DNA of 64,000 bases from Nocardioides campestrisoli (lineage in GTDB: Bacteria; Actinomycetota; Actinomycetes; Propionibacteriales; Nocardioidaceae). Shown one piece after another: positions 22,484 to 31,071 of this stretch. The translations under genes and the position numbers were made by a program. The stretch spans positions 1,456,001 through 1,520,000 of the forward strand of contig NZ_CP061768.1 in assembly GCF_013624435.2 (NCBI RefSeq), given 5' to 3'. Under the pieces are notes generated by a model that worked only from the letters and a program-made list of their open reading frames with translations, was not told the origin of the DNA and searched no databases. Position 1 is the first letter of the stretch. Each line of letters opens with the position of its first letter.

Positions 22484-23344
22484 CTAGGCAGCCGGGAGGA
22501 CCGTGGTGTCTCGGTCGTGTGACGTCTGTGTGAACAGGGTGGCCCCGGCGCTCGCGGCGACCACGCAGCCGATCGCCGTCCACTGGAGCACGCTCAGGCT
22601 CTCACCGAGCACCAGGAGCGCGGCCAGCGCCGCGGCAGCCGGCTCGACGCTCATCAGGATGCCGAAGACCGAGGGGCGCAGGCTGCGCAGGGCGATCAGC
22701 TCGAAGCTGTACGGGATGACCGAGCTGAGCAGGCCGATCAGCGCGCCGAGCGCCAGCACCTGCGGGTCCAGCAGGCCGTGCAGGTCCGCGGCGAGGGCGA
22801 ACGGCGCCAGCATCAGCGCGCCCCCGGCGCTGGCGACCGAGAGGCCGTCGAGGCCCGGCCACCGCCGGCCCGTCTGGGCGCTGAGCAGGATGTAGCAGGC
22901 CCACCCGGTCCCGGCGAGGACGGCGTACGCGACCCCCACCGGGTCGAGCGCGGTCCGCTCCCAGCCCAGGGCGGTGACCCCGATCCCGGCCAGCAGCACC
23001 CACAGCAGGTCGCGGACCCGGCGCGACCCGGCCAGCGCGACGGCCAGCGGGCCGATCAGCTCGATCGTCACCGCGACGCCCAGCGGCAGGCGGGCGAAGG
23101 ACTGGTAGAACGCCCAGTTCATCACCGCCAGGGTCAGCGCGAAGCCGGCGACCACCTGCCAGTCCCCACGGCTGCGACCGCGCAGCCGGGGGCGGGCGAG
23201 GGCGAGCAGCAGCACGGCGCTGGCGACCAGGCGGAGCCAGACCAGTGCGGTCGGGTCCACCCGGTCGAAGAGGTCCTTGGCGACGGCCGCGCCGAGCTGG
23301 ACCGAGGCGATGCCGGCCAGCACCAGCCAGACGGCGCGGGTCAC
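22484..23344 (-). CDS. EamA/RhtA-type amino-acid or metabolite exporter
   Basis: A 286-residue membrane protein with about ten hydrophobic helices in two EamA repeats, resembling the threonine/homoserine exporter RhtA. Helix segments include LVLAGIASVQLGAAVAKDLF, NWAFYQSFARLPLGVAVTIE and IPYSFELIALRSLRPSVFGI. The GTG start overlaps the PadR stop by 4 bp, so the regulator and exporter are co-translated. The substrate is not determinable from sequence. Confidence 0.85.
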   Translation of the reverse strand: MTRAVWLVLAGIASVQLGAAVAKDLFDRVDPTALVWLRLVASAVLLLALARPRLRGRSRGDWQVVAGFALTLAVMNWAFYQSFARLPLGVAVTIELIGPLAVALAGSRRVRDLLWVLLAGIGVTALGWERTALDPVGVAYAVLAGTGWACYILLSAQTGRRWPGLDGLSVASAGGALMLAPFALAADLHGLLDPQVLALGALIGLLSSVIPYSFELIALRSLRPSVFGILMSVEPAAAALAALLVLGESLSVLQWTAIGCVVAASAGATLFTQTSHDRDTTVLPAA

Positions 23345-24006
23345 GCCCCGGGCTCGCTGGTCACCGCGGGCTCGCTGGTCACCGCGGGCTCGCTGCTCTC
23401 CCCGGGCCGGCTCGTCACCGCGGGCGCATCCGATCCCGTCGCCCCGGCCGCGGCGGGGTCCTCGGCGCTGAGCCGGGCCATCGTCTTGCGGGCGATCTCC
23501 AGCTCGGAGTCGAAGTGGGCCAGGCCCCAGTCGGCGACCAGGGAGGGGTAGTGGAAGACCTCGCCCACGCCGTCGGCGACCGCCAGCGAGCGGCGGACCT
23601 CGGTGAGGTCGGCGTGGGCGGCGGTCACCTGCTCAAGGTAGTCCTCCAGCATGGCGACCAGGGTCGTGGTGTCGGTGAGGTGCCCGATCATCAGGTGCAG
23701 CGCCTGCGGGTGCTTGAAGACCGGGAAGCCCACGGGCGCCTCCCGCATCCAGCGCTCCAGGGTCTCGCGCCCCTGGGGGGTCAGGGCGTACGTCGTGCCG
23801 CGCTGCTCGCGCTGCTTGCGCAGCAGCCCGTGCGAGGTCAGGCGGGCCAGCTCGGAGTAGACCTGGCTCATCGCCGGCGACTGCCAGTAGAAGCGGAGCG
23901 TGCTGTCGGCGCGCTGCTTGAGCTCGTAGCCGGTGAGCTCGTCGCCGAACGTCAGCAGGCCCAGCAGGGCGTACGACGTCATCGGAAAAGGGTCTTGCGC
24001 TGGCAT
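23341..24006 (-). CDS. PadR-family transcriptional regulator
   Basis: A 221-residue regulator. The N-terminal winged helix shows SYALLGLLTFGDELTGYEL and MSQVYSELARLTSHGLL. A helical vinculin-like C-terminal domain follows (about 95-185). The last 35 residues are a low-complexity tail containing SEPAVT repeats encoded by 18-bp tandem DNA repeats. It is divergent from a DrrAB-type exporter across 42 bp, so it probably represses that exporter and itself. A TAGTAC box (minus strand) lies 9 nt before the ATG. Confidence 0.88.
   Translation of the reverse strand: MPAQDPFPMTSYALLGLLTFGDELTGYELKQRADSTLRFYWQSPAMSQVYSELARLTSHGLLRKQREQRGTTYALTPQGRETLERWMREAPVGFPVFKHPQALHLMIGHLTDTTTLVAMLEDYLEQVTAAHADLTEVRRSLAVADGVGEVFHYPSLVADWGLAHFDSELEIARKTMARLSAEDPAAAGATGSDAPAVTSRPGESSEPAVTSEPAVTSEPGA
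23350..23385 (-). repeat. 18-bp tandem repeats in the PadR C-terminal tail
   Basis: Two perfect 18-bp units (23350-23367 and 23368-23385) and a degenerate third encode SEPAVT repeats just before the stop codon. Unit length is a multiple of three, so copy-number changes keep the frame. Confidence 0.8.
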
Positions 24007-24016
24007 GCCGCAAGCG

Positions 24017-24034
24017 TACTATTCCTAATAGGAA
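24017..24034 (+). promoter_or_regulatory. Shared promoter and candidate PadR operator
   Basis: In the 42-bp divergent gap, TACTAT (24017-24022) is a -10 box for the ABC exporter. It overlaps a palindrome TTCCT-AAT-AGGAA (24022-24034). The AT-rich palindrome is striking in this GC-rich region. A repressor bound there would block both directions. Confidence 0.55.
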
Positions 24035-24048
24035 CAAGGGAGAGGCGC

Positions 24049-25071
24049 ATGGAGAGACACCTGAACAGCCGACCCACGTCCAGCGGTCCGGCGGTCGAGG
24101 CGCTCGACCTCGTCAAGCACTTCGACGACACGGTCGCCGTCGACGGCGTGAGCTTCTCGGTGCCGGCCGGCAGCGTCCTGGGCCTGCTCGGGCCCAACGG
24201 CGCGGGAAAGACCACCACGGTGCGGATGATGACGACGCTGACCACGCCCACCCGGGGGACGGCCCGCGTGGCCGGCCACGACGTGGTGCAGGACCCGGCC
24301 GGCGTACGCCGCTCGATGGGGCTGACCGGCCAGACCGCCACCGTCGACGAGCTGCTCACCGGGCAGGAGAACCTGCGCCTGGTCGGCCAGCTCTACGGGC
24401 TGGACCGGGCCACCGTCAGACGGGTCTCCGCCGACCTGCTGGAGCGGTTCTCGCTGACCGACGCCGGCAAGCGGGTGGTCAAGACCTACTCGGGCGGCAT
24501 GCGGCGCCGCCTCGACCTGGCGGTCAGCCTGGTGGCGACCCCGCCGGTGCTCTTCCTCGACGAGCCGACGACGGGCCTGGACCCGCGCAGCCGCGTCGAG
24601 CTGTGGGAGGTGCTGCGCGAGCTGGTCCGCGACGGCACCACGCTGCTGCTCACCACGCAGTACCTGGAGGAGGCCGACCAGCTCGCCGACAACATCGTGG
24701 TGATCGACCACGGCCGGATCATCGCCGAGGGGACCCCGCTGCAGCTCAAGGACGCCTCGGGGCAGGCCGCGCTGGTGGTCACGGTCTCCCGCGCCGAGGA
24801 CCTGGGCCGCGCCCACGAGCTGATGAGCCGGGTGGTCGACCAGGTGCACCTGGACGAGCCGGGACGACGACTGACCGCGCCCGCCCAGGGGCTGGGCGAC
24901 ATCACCGAGGTGGCCGCGGTCTTCGCCACCAGCGGCATCGACCTCGACGACCTCGGACTGCAGCGCCCCAGCCTCGACGACGTCTTCCTGCACCTGACCG
25001 GTCGACGCGCCGAGGAGGAGTCGCCCGACGACGGCGACGCCGACTCCCGGCTGGAAGGAGTCTCCGCATGA
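24049..25071 (+). CDS. DrrA-type ABC exporter ATPase
   Basis: A 340-residue ATPase of the daunorubicin-resistance (DrrA) family. Walker A GPNGAGKTTT, signature YSGGMRRR, Walker B LFLDEPTTGLDPRSR and the family C-terminal region (HLTGRRAEE) are all present. The ATG has GGGAGAGG upstream. It overlaps the permease gene by 4 bp and is probably controlled by the divergent PadR regulator. It likely exports a drug or lipid-like compound; the substrate is unknown. Confidence 0.92.
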   Translation: MERHLNSRPTSSGPAVEALDLVKHFDDTVAVDGVSFSVPAGSVLGLLGPNGAGKTTTVRMMTTLTTPTRGTARVAGHDVVQDPAGVRRSMGLTGQTATVDELLTGQENLRLVGQLYGLDRATVRRVSADLLERFSLTDAGKRVVKTYSGGMRRRLDLAVSLVATPPVLFLDEPTTGLDPRSRVELWEVLRELVRDGTTLLLTTQYLEEADQLADNIVVIDHGRIIAEGTPLQLKDASGQAALVVTVSRAEDLGRAHELMSRVVDQVHLDEPGRRLTAPAQGLGDITEVAAVFATSGIDLDDLGLQRPSLDDVFLHLTGRRAEEESPDDGDADSRLEGVSA

Positions 25072-25925
25072 GCGCCGAGACCGTGCGGGCCGTCGACCAG
25101 CAGAAGCTGGAGCGGCCCCAGATCCGCCGTACCTCGCTGCTCCAGCAGTCGCTGGCGATCACCCGGCGCAACCTCATCCACATCAAGCGGATGCCCGAGA
25201 TGCTGATGGACGTCACCGTGCAGCCGGTGATGTTCGTGCTGCTCTTCGCCTACGTGTTCGGCGGGGCGATCGCGGTCCAGGGCGCCGCGGCGGGCTACCG
25301 GGAGTGGCTGCTGGCGGGGATCATGGGGCAGACGATTGCGTTCGCCTCGTTCATCGTCGCCGTCGGGCTCACGGCGGACATCGACAAGGGCATCGTCGAC
25401 CGGATGCGGTCGCTGCCGATCCATCCCTCGGCGGTGCTGGTGGGACGCAGCTTCTCCAGCCTGATCCACTCGGGCATCGGCGTCGCGGTGATGTCGCTGA
25501 CCGGGCTGATCGTCGGCTGGCGGATCCGCGGGTCCTTCCTGGACGCGGTGCTGGCCTACGCGCTGCTGCTGCTGTGGGGCTTCGCGATGATCTGGCTGGG
25601 CATCCTGGTCGGCTCGTCCCTGCGCTCGGTGGAGGCGGTCAACGGCGTCATGTTCACCACGATCTTCCCGCTGACGTTCCTGTCGAACGCCTTCGCGCCG
25701 ACCGACCAGATGGGCACCTTCCTGCGCACGATCGCGGAGTGGAACCCGATCTCCTCCCTGGTGCAAGCCGTGCGCGAGCTGTGGGGCAACACCGGCCCGG
25801 CACCCGCCGACGCCGCGCTGCCGCTGCAGTACCCGGTGATCTCGACGGTGATCTGGACGCTGCTGCTCACCGCCGTCCTGGCCCCGCTCTCGCTGCGGGC
25901 GTTCCGCCACCGGACCCAGGACTGA
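25068..25925 (+). CDS. DrrB-type ABC exporter permease
   Basis: A 285-residue ABC-2 permease with about six membrane helices. It shows ITRRNLIHIKRMPEMLMDVTVQPVMFVLLF, a hallmark DrrB-like N-terminal segment, and SNAFAPTDQMGTFLRTIAEWNPIS near the C-terminus. The ATG overlaps the stop of the ATPase gene, forming a two-gene exporter. Confidence 0.92.
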   Translation: MSAETVRAVDQQKLERPQIRRTSLLQQSLAITRRNLIHIKRMPEMLMDVTVQPVMFVLLFAYVFGGAIAVQGAAAGYREWLLAGIMGQTIAFASFIVAVGLTADIDKGIVDRMRSLPIHPSAVLVGRSFSSLIHSGIGVAVMSLTGLIVGWRIRGSFLDAVLAYALLLLWGFAMIWLGILVGSSLRSVEAVNGVMFTTIFPLTFLSNAFAPTDQMGTFLRTIAEWNPISSLVQAVRELWGNTGPAPADAALPLQYPVISTVIWTLLLTAVLAPLSLRAFRHRTQD

Positions 25926-25953
25926 CCAGCCACGAACGACGAGGAGACCGCGC

Positions 25954-27045
25954 ATGACCACGACCCTGCTGATGGTGGGCACCCGCAAGGGCCTGTGGCT
26001 CGGGCACTCGACCGACGCCCGGCAGACCTGGTCCTGGACCGGGCCGCACTTCCCGATGGAGGACGTCTACTCGGTCCTGCTGGACCAGCGCGGGGAGCGC
26101 CCTCGGCTGCTCGCCGGCTGCTCCTCGAGCTGGCTCGGCCCGCAGGTGCGGTGGAGCGACGACCTCGGCGAGACCTGGCACGAGACCCCCAACGGAGCCG
26201 TCCGGTTCCCCGAGGGGGCCGGTGCGACGGTGGCCCGGGTCTGGCAGCTGGTGCCGGGCGTCGAGGACGGCGTGGTCTGGGCGGGGACGGAGCCCGGCGC
26301 CGTCTTCCGCTCCGAGGACCGCGGCGAGCACTTCGAGCTCGTCCGGGGCCTGTGGGACCACCCGCACCGCGAGGAGTGGGACGAGGGGTTCGGCGGCCAG
26401 GCGTTCCACACGATCCTGCCGCACCCCCAGGACCCCGCCCGGGTGCTGGCCGCGATCTCCACCGGCGGCGTCTACCGGACCGAGGACGGCGGCGCGACCT
26501 GGCAGGCCTCGAACAGCGGGGTGAAGGCGGAGTTCATGCCCGGTGAGCGCTTCTTCCCCGAGTTCGGGCAGTGCGTGCACAAGGTGGCCCGCGACCCGGT
26601 CGACCCCGAGCGGCTCTTCCTGCAGAACCACGGCGGGGTCTACCGCTCCGACGACGGCGGCGGCACCTGGCAGGACATCGCTCCCGGACTGCCCACCGAG
26701 TTCGGCTTCGCGATGGTCACCCACCCGCGGAAGCCGTCGACGGCGTACTCCTTCCCGATCTCCCAGGCGTGGGAGCGGTGGCCGGTCGACGGGCGCGCCC
26801 GGGTCGCCCGGACCACCGACGGCGGGCAGAGCTGGGCGCTGCTCGGGGACGGGTCGCTGCCGGACTCCTTCTACACCGCGGTGATGCGCGACGCGATGTG
26901 CACCGACGACCACGACCCGGTCGGGATCTACTTCGGCGGCCGCAACGGTGCGGTCTGGGGCTCGACGGACGAGGGTGCCACCTGGTCGCAGGTGCACGCC
27001 GACCTGCCGGACGTGATGGTGGTCCGGGCGGCCACGCTGCCCTGA
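25954..27045 (+). CDS. BNR/Asp-box beta-propeller protein (sialidase-like fold)
   Basis: A 363-residue protein without signal peptide, made of repeated propeller blades with Asp-box motifs: WSDDLGETW, SEDRGEHF, TEDGGATW, SDDGGGTW, TTDGGQSW and STDEGATW. The family is often labelled exo-alpha-sialidase or glycosyl hydrolase, but the Arg triad of sialidases is not evident, so enzyme activity is doubtful. It lies 28 bp after the exporter with a GAGGAGA site and may share its transcript. Confidence 0.8.
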   Translation: MTTTLLMVGTRKGLWLGHSTDARQTWSWTGPHFPMEDVYSVLLDQRGERPRLLAGCSSSWLGPQVRWSDDLGETWHETPNGAVRFPEGAGATVARVWQLVPGVEDGVVWAGTEPGAVFRSEDRGEHFELVRGLWDHPHREEWDEGFGGQAFHTILPHPQDPARVLAAISTGGVYRTEDGGATWQASNSGVKAEFMPGERFFPEFGQCVHKVARDPVDPERLFLQNHGGVYRSDDGGGTWQDIAPGLPTEFGFAMVTHPRKPSTAYSFPISQAWERWPVDGRARVARTTDGGQSWALLGDGSLPDSFYTAVMRDAMCTDDHDPVGIYFGGRNGAVWGSTDEGATWSQVHADLPDVMVVRAATLP

Positions 27046-27061
27046 CCGGGTGACCGAGCGG

Positions 27062-27283
27062 TCAGGCGTCCTTGCGCCGGCCCACGGTGAGGTAGGCGAT
27101 CGGCCCGACCGGCTGGACCGCCAGCGCCGGCAGCCAGAGCGCCTTCGGCCCGCGGACCGCGGCGGCGGGTCGGCGCTTGAGGTCGCGCAGTGCCCACGCG
27201 CTCAGCACGGTCTCGACGACGCCGGCGACGACGACGACCTTGCGCTGGGTGGGACTCAGGTCGGACCAGGACTTCTTCGCCAT
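27062..27283 (-). CDS. Small PLDc_N-like membrane protein
   Basis: A 73-residue protein with two hydrophobic stretches (VVVVAGVVETVLSAWAL and LWLPALAVQPVGPIAYL). The pattern W-A-L-x-D ... K-x-L-W ... P-x-G-P-x-x-Y ... GRR matches the phospholipase D N-terminal-like membrane domain that occurs as a stand-alone small protein in many actinobacteria. Function unknown. TACGTT (27290-27295, minus strand) lies 6 nt before the ATG: leaderless. Confidence 0.7.
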   Translation of the reverse strand: MAKKSWSDLSPTQRKVVVVAGVVETVLSAWALRDLKRRPAAAVRGPKALWLPALAVQPVGPIAYLTVGRRKDA

Positions 27284-27357
27284 GGCGACAACGTACTCGT
27301 CCGGGACCAGCCCGCTCGGTCCTTGACCCCGGGTCGGTGCTCCGCCACGGTGTGCGG

Positions 27358-28155
27358 ATGATGGAGAGCGAGCTCGAGCTGCCCGGCCACGCCGGCACCG
27401 TCTTCTGCCGCCGCTGGGCCGGGGCCGACCCCTCGTACGTCGTGCTGCTGGTGCACGGCTACGGCGAGCACACCGGGCGCTACCGGCACGTCGCGGAGCG
27501 GCTGGTCGCCGACGGCGCGGTCGTGTACGCCCCCGACCACGTCGGTCACGGACGTAGCGAGGGGGAGCGGGTGCTGGTGACCGATCTCGAGCGGGTCTGC
27601 GACGACCTGCGGCTGCTCGAGCAGCGTGCCCGTGCCGAGCAGCCCGGCCTGCCCGTGGTCCTGGTCGGCCACTCGATGGGTGGGCTGATCGCGGCCCGCT
27701 ACGCCCAGCGGTACCAGCACGGGCTGGCGGCCGTCGTCCTCTCCGCGCCGGTGCTCGGGCGCTGGGAGGCGGTGGAGCAGCTGCTCGCGCTCGAGGAGAT
27801 CCCGGACGCGCCGATCGATCCGAGCACGCTCAGCCGGGACGCCGGAGTGGGGGAGGCGTACGAGGCCGACGAGCTGGTCTGGCACGGCCCGTTCAAGCGG
27901 CCGACGCTGGAGGCGCTGCAGCAGGCGATGGCGACGGTGAACGACGGCGGACCGGTCGCCGTGCCGATCCTGTGGCTGCACGGGGAGGACGACCAGCTGG
28001 TGCCGATCGGCCCCTCGCGCGAGGGGTTCACCTCGCTCGGCGGGGCCCGGGCGGCCCACAAGACCTATCCGGGCGCGCGGCACGAGATCCTCAACGAGAC
28101 CAACCGCGACGAGGTGCTGGACGACGTGCTGACCTTCCTCCACCACTGCCTCTGA
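27358..28155 (+). CDS. Alpha/beta hydrolase, monoacylglycerol lipase type
   Basis: A 265-residue serine hydrolase: oxyanion block VHGYGEHTGRY, nucleophile elbow GHSMGG, acid LHGEDDQLVP and catalytic His in GARHEILNE. These are typical of lysophospholipase/monoglyceride lipase enzymes. ATG 27358 sits 6 nt after CACGGT (27346-27351), with TTGACC (27323-27328) 17 bp upstream, so the mRNA is probably leaderless. A second in-frame ATG follows directly. The stop codon is inside a tandem repeat. Confidence 0.9.
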   Translation: MMESELELPGHAGTVFCRRWAGADPSYVVLLVHGYGEHTGRYRHVAERLVADGAVVYAPDHVGHGRSEGERVLVTDLERVCDDLRLLEQRARAEQPGLPVVLVGHSMGGLIAARYAQRYQHGLAAVVLSAPVLGRWEAVEQLLALEEIPDAPIDPSTLSRDAGVGEAYEADELVWHGPFKRPTLEALQQAMATVNDGGPVAVPILWLHGEDDQLVPIGPSREGFTSLGGARAAHKTYPGARHEILNETNRDEVLDDVLTFLHHCL

Positions 28156-28179
28156 GGTGCCTCGGAGGTGCCTCTGACC
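28147..28179 (+). repeat. Three 11-bp repeats spanning the hydrolase stop codon
   Basis: Units of 11 bp (TGCCTCTGAGG and variants) start at 28147, 28158 and 28169. The true TGA is in unit 1, and unit 3 carries another TGA. The arrangement is like that after proB. Confidence 0.75.
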
Positions 28180-28236
28180 AGGCGGGAGGCTGAGACTGCC
28201 CACCGGACGGGTCCGGGGGAGTCGTAGCCTTGCGCC

Positions 28237-29922
28237 ATGACCTCGTCCGACCAGCAGCCCGACATCAAGCCCCGCTCCCGCGACGTCACCGACGGCCTCG
28301 AGAAGGCCGCGGCCCGCGGCATGCTCCGTGCGGTAGGGATGGGCGACGACGACTTCGCCAAGCCGCAGATCGGCGTGGCGAGCAGCTGGAACGAGATCAC
28401 CCCCTGCAACCTCTCGCTGGACCGGCTCGCGAAGGCCGTGAAGAACGGCGTGCACGCCGCCGGCGGCTACCCGCTCGAGTTCGGCACCATCTCGGTCTCC
28501 GACGGCATCTCCATGGGCCACGAGGGGATGCACTTCTCCCTGGTCAGCCGCGAGGTGATCGCCGACTCCGTGGAGACGGTGATGATGGCCGAGCGCCTCG
28601 ACGGCTCGGTGCTGCTGGCGGGCTGCGACAAGTCGCTGCCCGGGATGCTGATGGCCGCAGCCCGACTCGACCTGGCCAGCGTCTTCCTCTACGCCGGCTC
28701 CACGATGCCGGGATCGGTCGACGGCAACGACGTCACCATCATCGACGCCTTCGAGGCCGTCGGCGCCTGCCTGGCCGGCAAGATCAGCCGCGAGGAGGTC
28801 GACCGGATCGAGCGGGCGATCTGCCCGGGTGAGGGCGCCTGCGGCGGCATGTACACCGCCAACACCATGGCCAGCGTCGCCGAGGCTCTCGGCATGAGCC
28901 TGCCGGGCAGCGCCGCCCCGCCGGCGGTCGACCGTCGTCGCGACGGGTTCGCGCACCGCTCCGGCGAGGCCGTGGTGGAGATGCTGCGCCAGGGCATCAC
29001 CGCTCGTCAGATCCTGACCAAGCCCGCCTTCGAGAACGCGATCGCCGTGGTGATGGCCCTCGGCGGCTCCACCAACGCGGTGCTGCACCTGCTCGCCATC
29101 GCCCGCGAGGCCGAGGTCGACCTCACCCTCGACGACTTCAACCGGATCGGCTCGAAGGTGCCGCACATCGGCGACCTCAAGCCGTTCGGCCGGTTCGTGA
29201 TGACGGACGTCGACAAGATCGGCGGCATCCCGGTGGTGATGAAGGCGCTGCTCGACGCCGGCTACATGCACGGCGACACCCTCACCGTGACCGGCCGGAC
29301 GATGGCGGAGAACCTCGAGGCGCTGGCGCCGAGGCCGCTGGACGGCGAGGTCCTGCGGGCGTTCGAGAAGCCGATCCACGCCACCGGCGGCATCACCATC
29401 CTCAAGGGCTCGCTTGCCCCCGAGGGCGCCGTGGTCAAGAGCGCCGGCTTCGACGACACGACCTTCACCGGCACCGCCCGGGTCTTCGACGGGGAGCGTG
29501 CCGCCCTCGACGCGCTGGCCGAGGGACGGATCCTGCCCGGCGACGTGGTCGTCATCCGCTACGAGGGCCCCAAGGGCGGACCGGGGATGCGCGAGATGCT
29601 CGCCATCACCGGGGCGATCAAGGGCGCAGGCCTGGGCAAGGACGTGCTGCTGATCACCGACGGACGTTTCTCCGGCGGGACGACGGGGCTCTGCGTGGGC
29701 CACATCGCCCCGGAGGCCGCCGACGGCGGACCCATCGCCTTCATCCGCGACGGCGACCCGATCACGCTCGACGTGGCCGGGGCCACCCTCGAGGTGACGA
29801 TCGACGACCTCGAGGCGCGCAAGGTCGGCTGGGAGCCCAACCCGCCGAAGTACACCCGCGGCGTGCTGGGCAAGTACGCCAAGGTGGTCCAGTCGGCCGC
29901 CCACGGCGCCGTCACCTCCTGA
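28237..29922 (+). CDS. ilvD: Dihydroxy-acid dehydratase
   Basis: A 561-residue Fe-S enzyme converting dihydroxy acids to the 2-keto acids of valine and isoleucine. Conserved cysteines are C57 (ITPCN), C130 (AGCDKSLPG) and C202 ([12 protein letters not shown]). Also seen are [14 protein letters not shown] and the C-terminal [21 protein letters not shown]. It stands alone, 5.6 kb from ilvBNC. TAGCCT (28225-28230) lies 6 nt before the ATG, so the mRNA is leaderless and no attenuator is possible in front of it. Confidence 0.97.
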   Translation: MTSSDQQPDIKPRSRDVTDGLEKAAARGMLRAVGMGDDDFAKPQIGVASSWNEITPCNLSLDRLAKAVKNGVHAAGGYPLEFGTISVSDGISMGHEGMHFSLVSREVIADSVETVMMAERLDGSVLLAGCDKSLPGMLMAAARLDLASVFLYAGSTMPGSVDGNDVTIIDAFEAVGACLAGKISREEVDRIERAICPGEGACGGMYTANTMASVAEALGMSLPGSAAPPAVDRRRDGFAHRSGEAVVEMLRQGITARQILTKPAFENAIAVVMALGGSTNAVLHLLAIAREAEVDLTLDDFNRIGSKVPHIGDLKPFGRFVMTDVDKIGGIPVVMKALLDAGYMHGDTLTVTGRTMAENLEALAPRPLDGEVLRAFEKPIHATGGITILKGSLAPEGAVVKSAGFDDTTFTGTARVFDGERAALDALAEGRILPGDVVVIRYEGPKGGPGMREMLAITGAIKGAGLGKDVLLITDGRFSGGTTGLCVGHIAPEAADGGPIAFIRDGDPITLDVAGATLEVTIDDLEARKVGWEPNPPKYTRGVLGKYAKVVQSAAHGAVTS

Positions 29923-29941
29923 TCCGACCCGACCTGACCCG

Positions 29942-29970
29942 CACGTCCACCCGGCTGCCGGGTGGACGTG
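29942..29970 (+). terminator. ilvD terminator
   Basis: A perfect 13-bp stem (29942-29954 with 29958-29970) with a 3-nt loop, 19 bp after the ilvD stop. No T-run follows. Confidence 0.8.
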
Positions 29971-30003
29971 CGGGGTCGTCCGTGGGCCGCTAGGGTCCGG
30001 CCC

Positions 30004-31020
30004 ATGACACGGGGACGACGGACCAGACCCTCCAGGCTCGCGCTGATCGCCTCGCTCGGGGTGCTCGCCCTGCTGGGCGCCGGGCTGACCGCGCCCACGG
30101 CTGCCGACGAGCCCGGCCGGGCGCCGACGGGCTCCGCCGCGCGCGGGTCCGCGACCGCCGGCCTCGTCTCGAGCTCCCTGCCGGCGCTGCCCACGACCGT
30201 CCTGGGGAACGCGGTCGGCACCGCCAGGCAGGCGCCCGCGCTCCCGGGTGGTGGCCGCAAGGTCTTCGGCCGCAAGCGGTTCCTGGTCGCCTACTACGGC
30301 ACTGCCGGCACCGCGGCGCTCGGGGTCCTGGGGGAGGGGACGCCGGACGCGATGCACCGCCGGCTGGTGCGCGCGGGCAAGCCGTTCAAGCGCAAGGGCG
30401 AGCGGGTCCAGCCGGTCTACGAGCTGATCGTGACCGTGGCGGACGCGGTCCCCGGCCCGGACGGCGACTACAACCACGACGTGCTGCACAGCCGGGTGCA
30501 GGAGTACATCGACGCGGCGCAGCGCAACAAGGCCCTGCTCGTCCTCGACATCCAGCCCGGACGCTCGGACTTCCTCACCGTCGCCAAGCGGTGGGAGTGG
30601 GCGTTGAAGCACCCCTGGGTCGGCCTCGCGCTGGACCCCGAGTGGCGGATGGGTCCGGACCAGGTGCCGGGCCAGGTGATCGGGTCGGTGCGCGCCAAGG
30701 AGGTCAACGAGGTCTCCGCGTGGCTCGACGCGCTGACCGCGGCCGAGGGGCTGCCGGAGAAGGTCTTCATGATCCACCAGTTCCGCAGCTCCATGGTGAG
30801 CCGGGCCAACAAGGTGAAGGACCGGCCCCGCCTCGCCGAGGTACAGCACGTGGACGGGTTCGGCACGCCCAGCCAGAAGCTGGCGACGTACGGCGCGCTG
30901 GCGCGCCCCCGGCAGTTCACGATGGGGTTCAAGCTCTTCTACGACGAGGACGTCCCGCGGATGCGGGCCGGTGCCGTGCGCCGGATCCGGCCCGCGGTGC
31001 GGTTCGTCAGCTTCCAGTAG
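30004..31020 (+). CDS. Conserved secreted protein of unknown function
   Basis: A 338-residue exported protein with an Arg-rich start, a hydrophobic helix (about 10-32), a 50-residue low-complexity spacer and a globular domain. That domain has FLVAYYGTAGTAALGVLGEG, VQPVYELIVTVADAVPG, KALLVLDIQPG, VGLALDPEWRM, MIHQFR and MGFKLFYDED. The alternation of strand-end acidic residues (LDIQPG, LDPEW, FYDED) suggests a TIM-barrel, perhaps hydrolase-like, but I cannot assign a family. TAGGGT (29991-29996) lies 7 nt before ATG 30004. Confidence 0.75.
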   Translation: MTRGRRTRPSRLALIASLGVLALLGAGLTAPTAADEPGRAPTGSAARGSATAGLVSSSLPALPTTVLGNAVGTARQAPALPGGGRKVFGRKRFLVAYYGTAGTAALGVLGEGTPDAMHRRLVRAGKPFKRKGERVQPVYELIVTVADAVPGPDGDYNHDVLHSRVQEYIDAAQRNKALLVLDIQPGRSDFLTVAKRWEWALKHPWVGLALDPEWRMGPDQVPGQVIGSVRAKEVNEVSAWLDALTAAEGLPEKVFMIHQFRSSMVSRANKVKDRPRLAEVQHVDGFGTPSQKLATYGALARPRQFTMGFKLFYDEDVPRMRAGAVRRIRPAVRFVSFQ

Positions 31021-31071
31021 CCGCCCCCGGGAGCGTCCCCGGCCGGGAGCGGCCCCGGGTACGGTGAACAG

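Noticed and set aside
25954..27045. Sialidase enzyme
   Set aside because: Asp-box blades are clear, but no arginine triad or signal peptide is visible, so only the fold is claimed.
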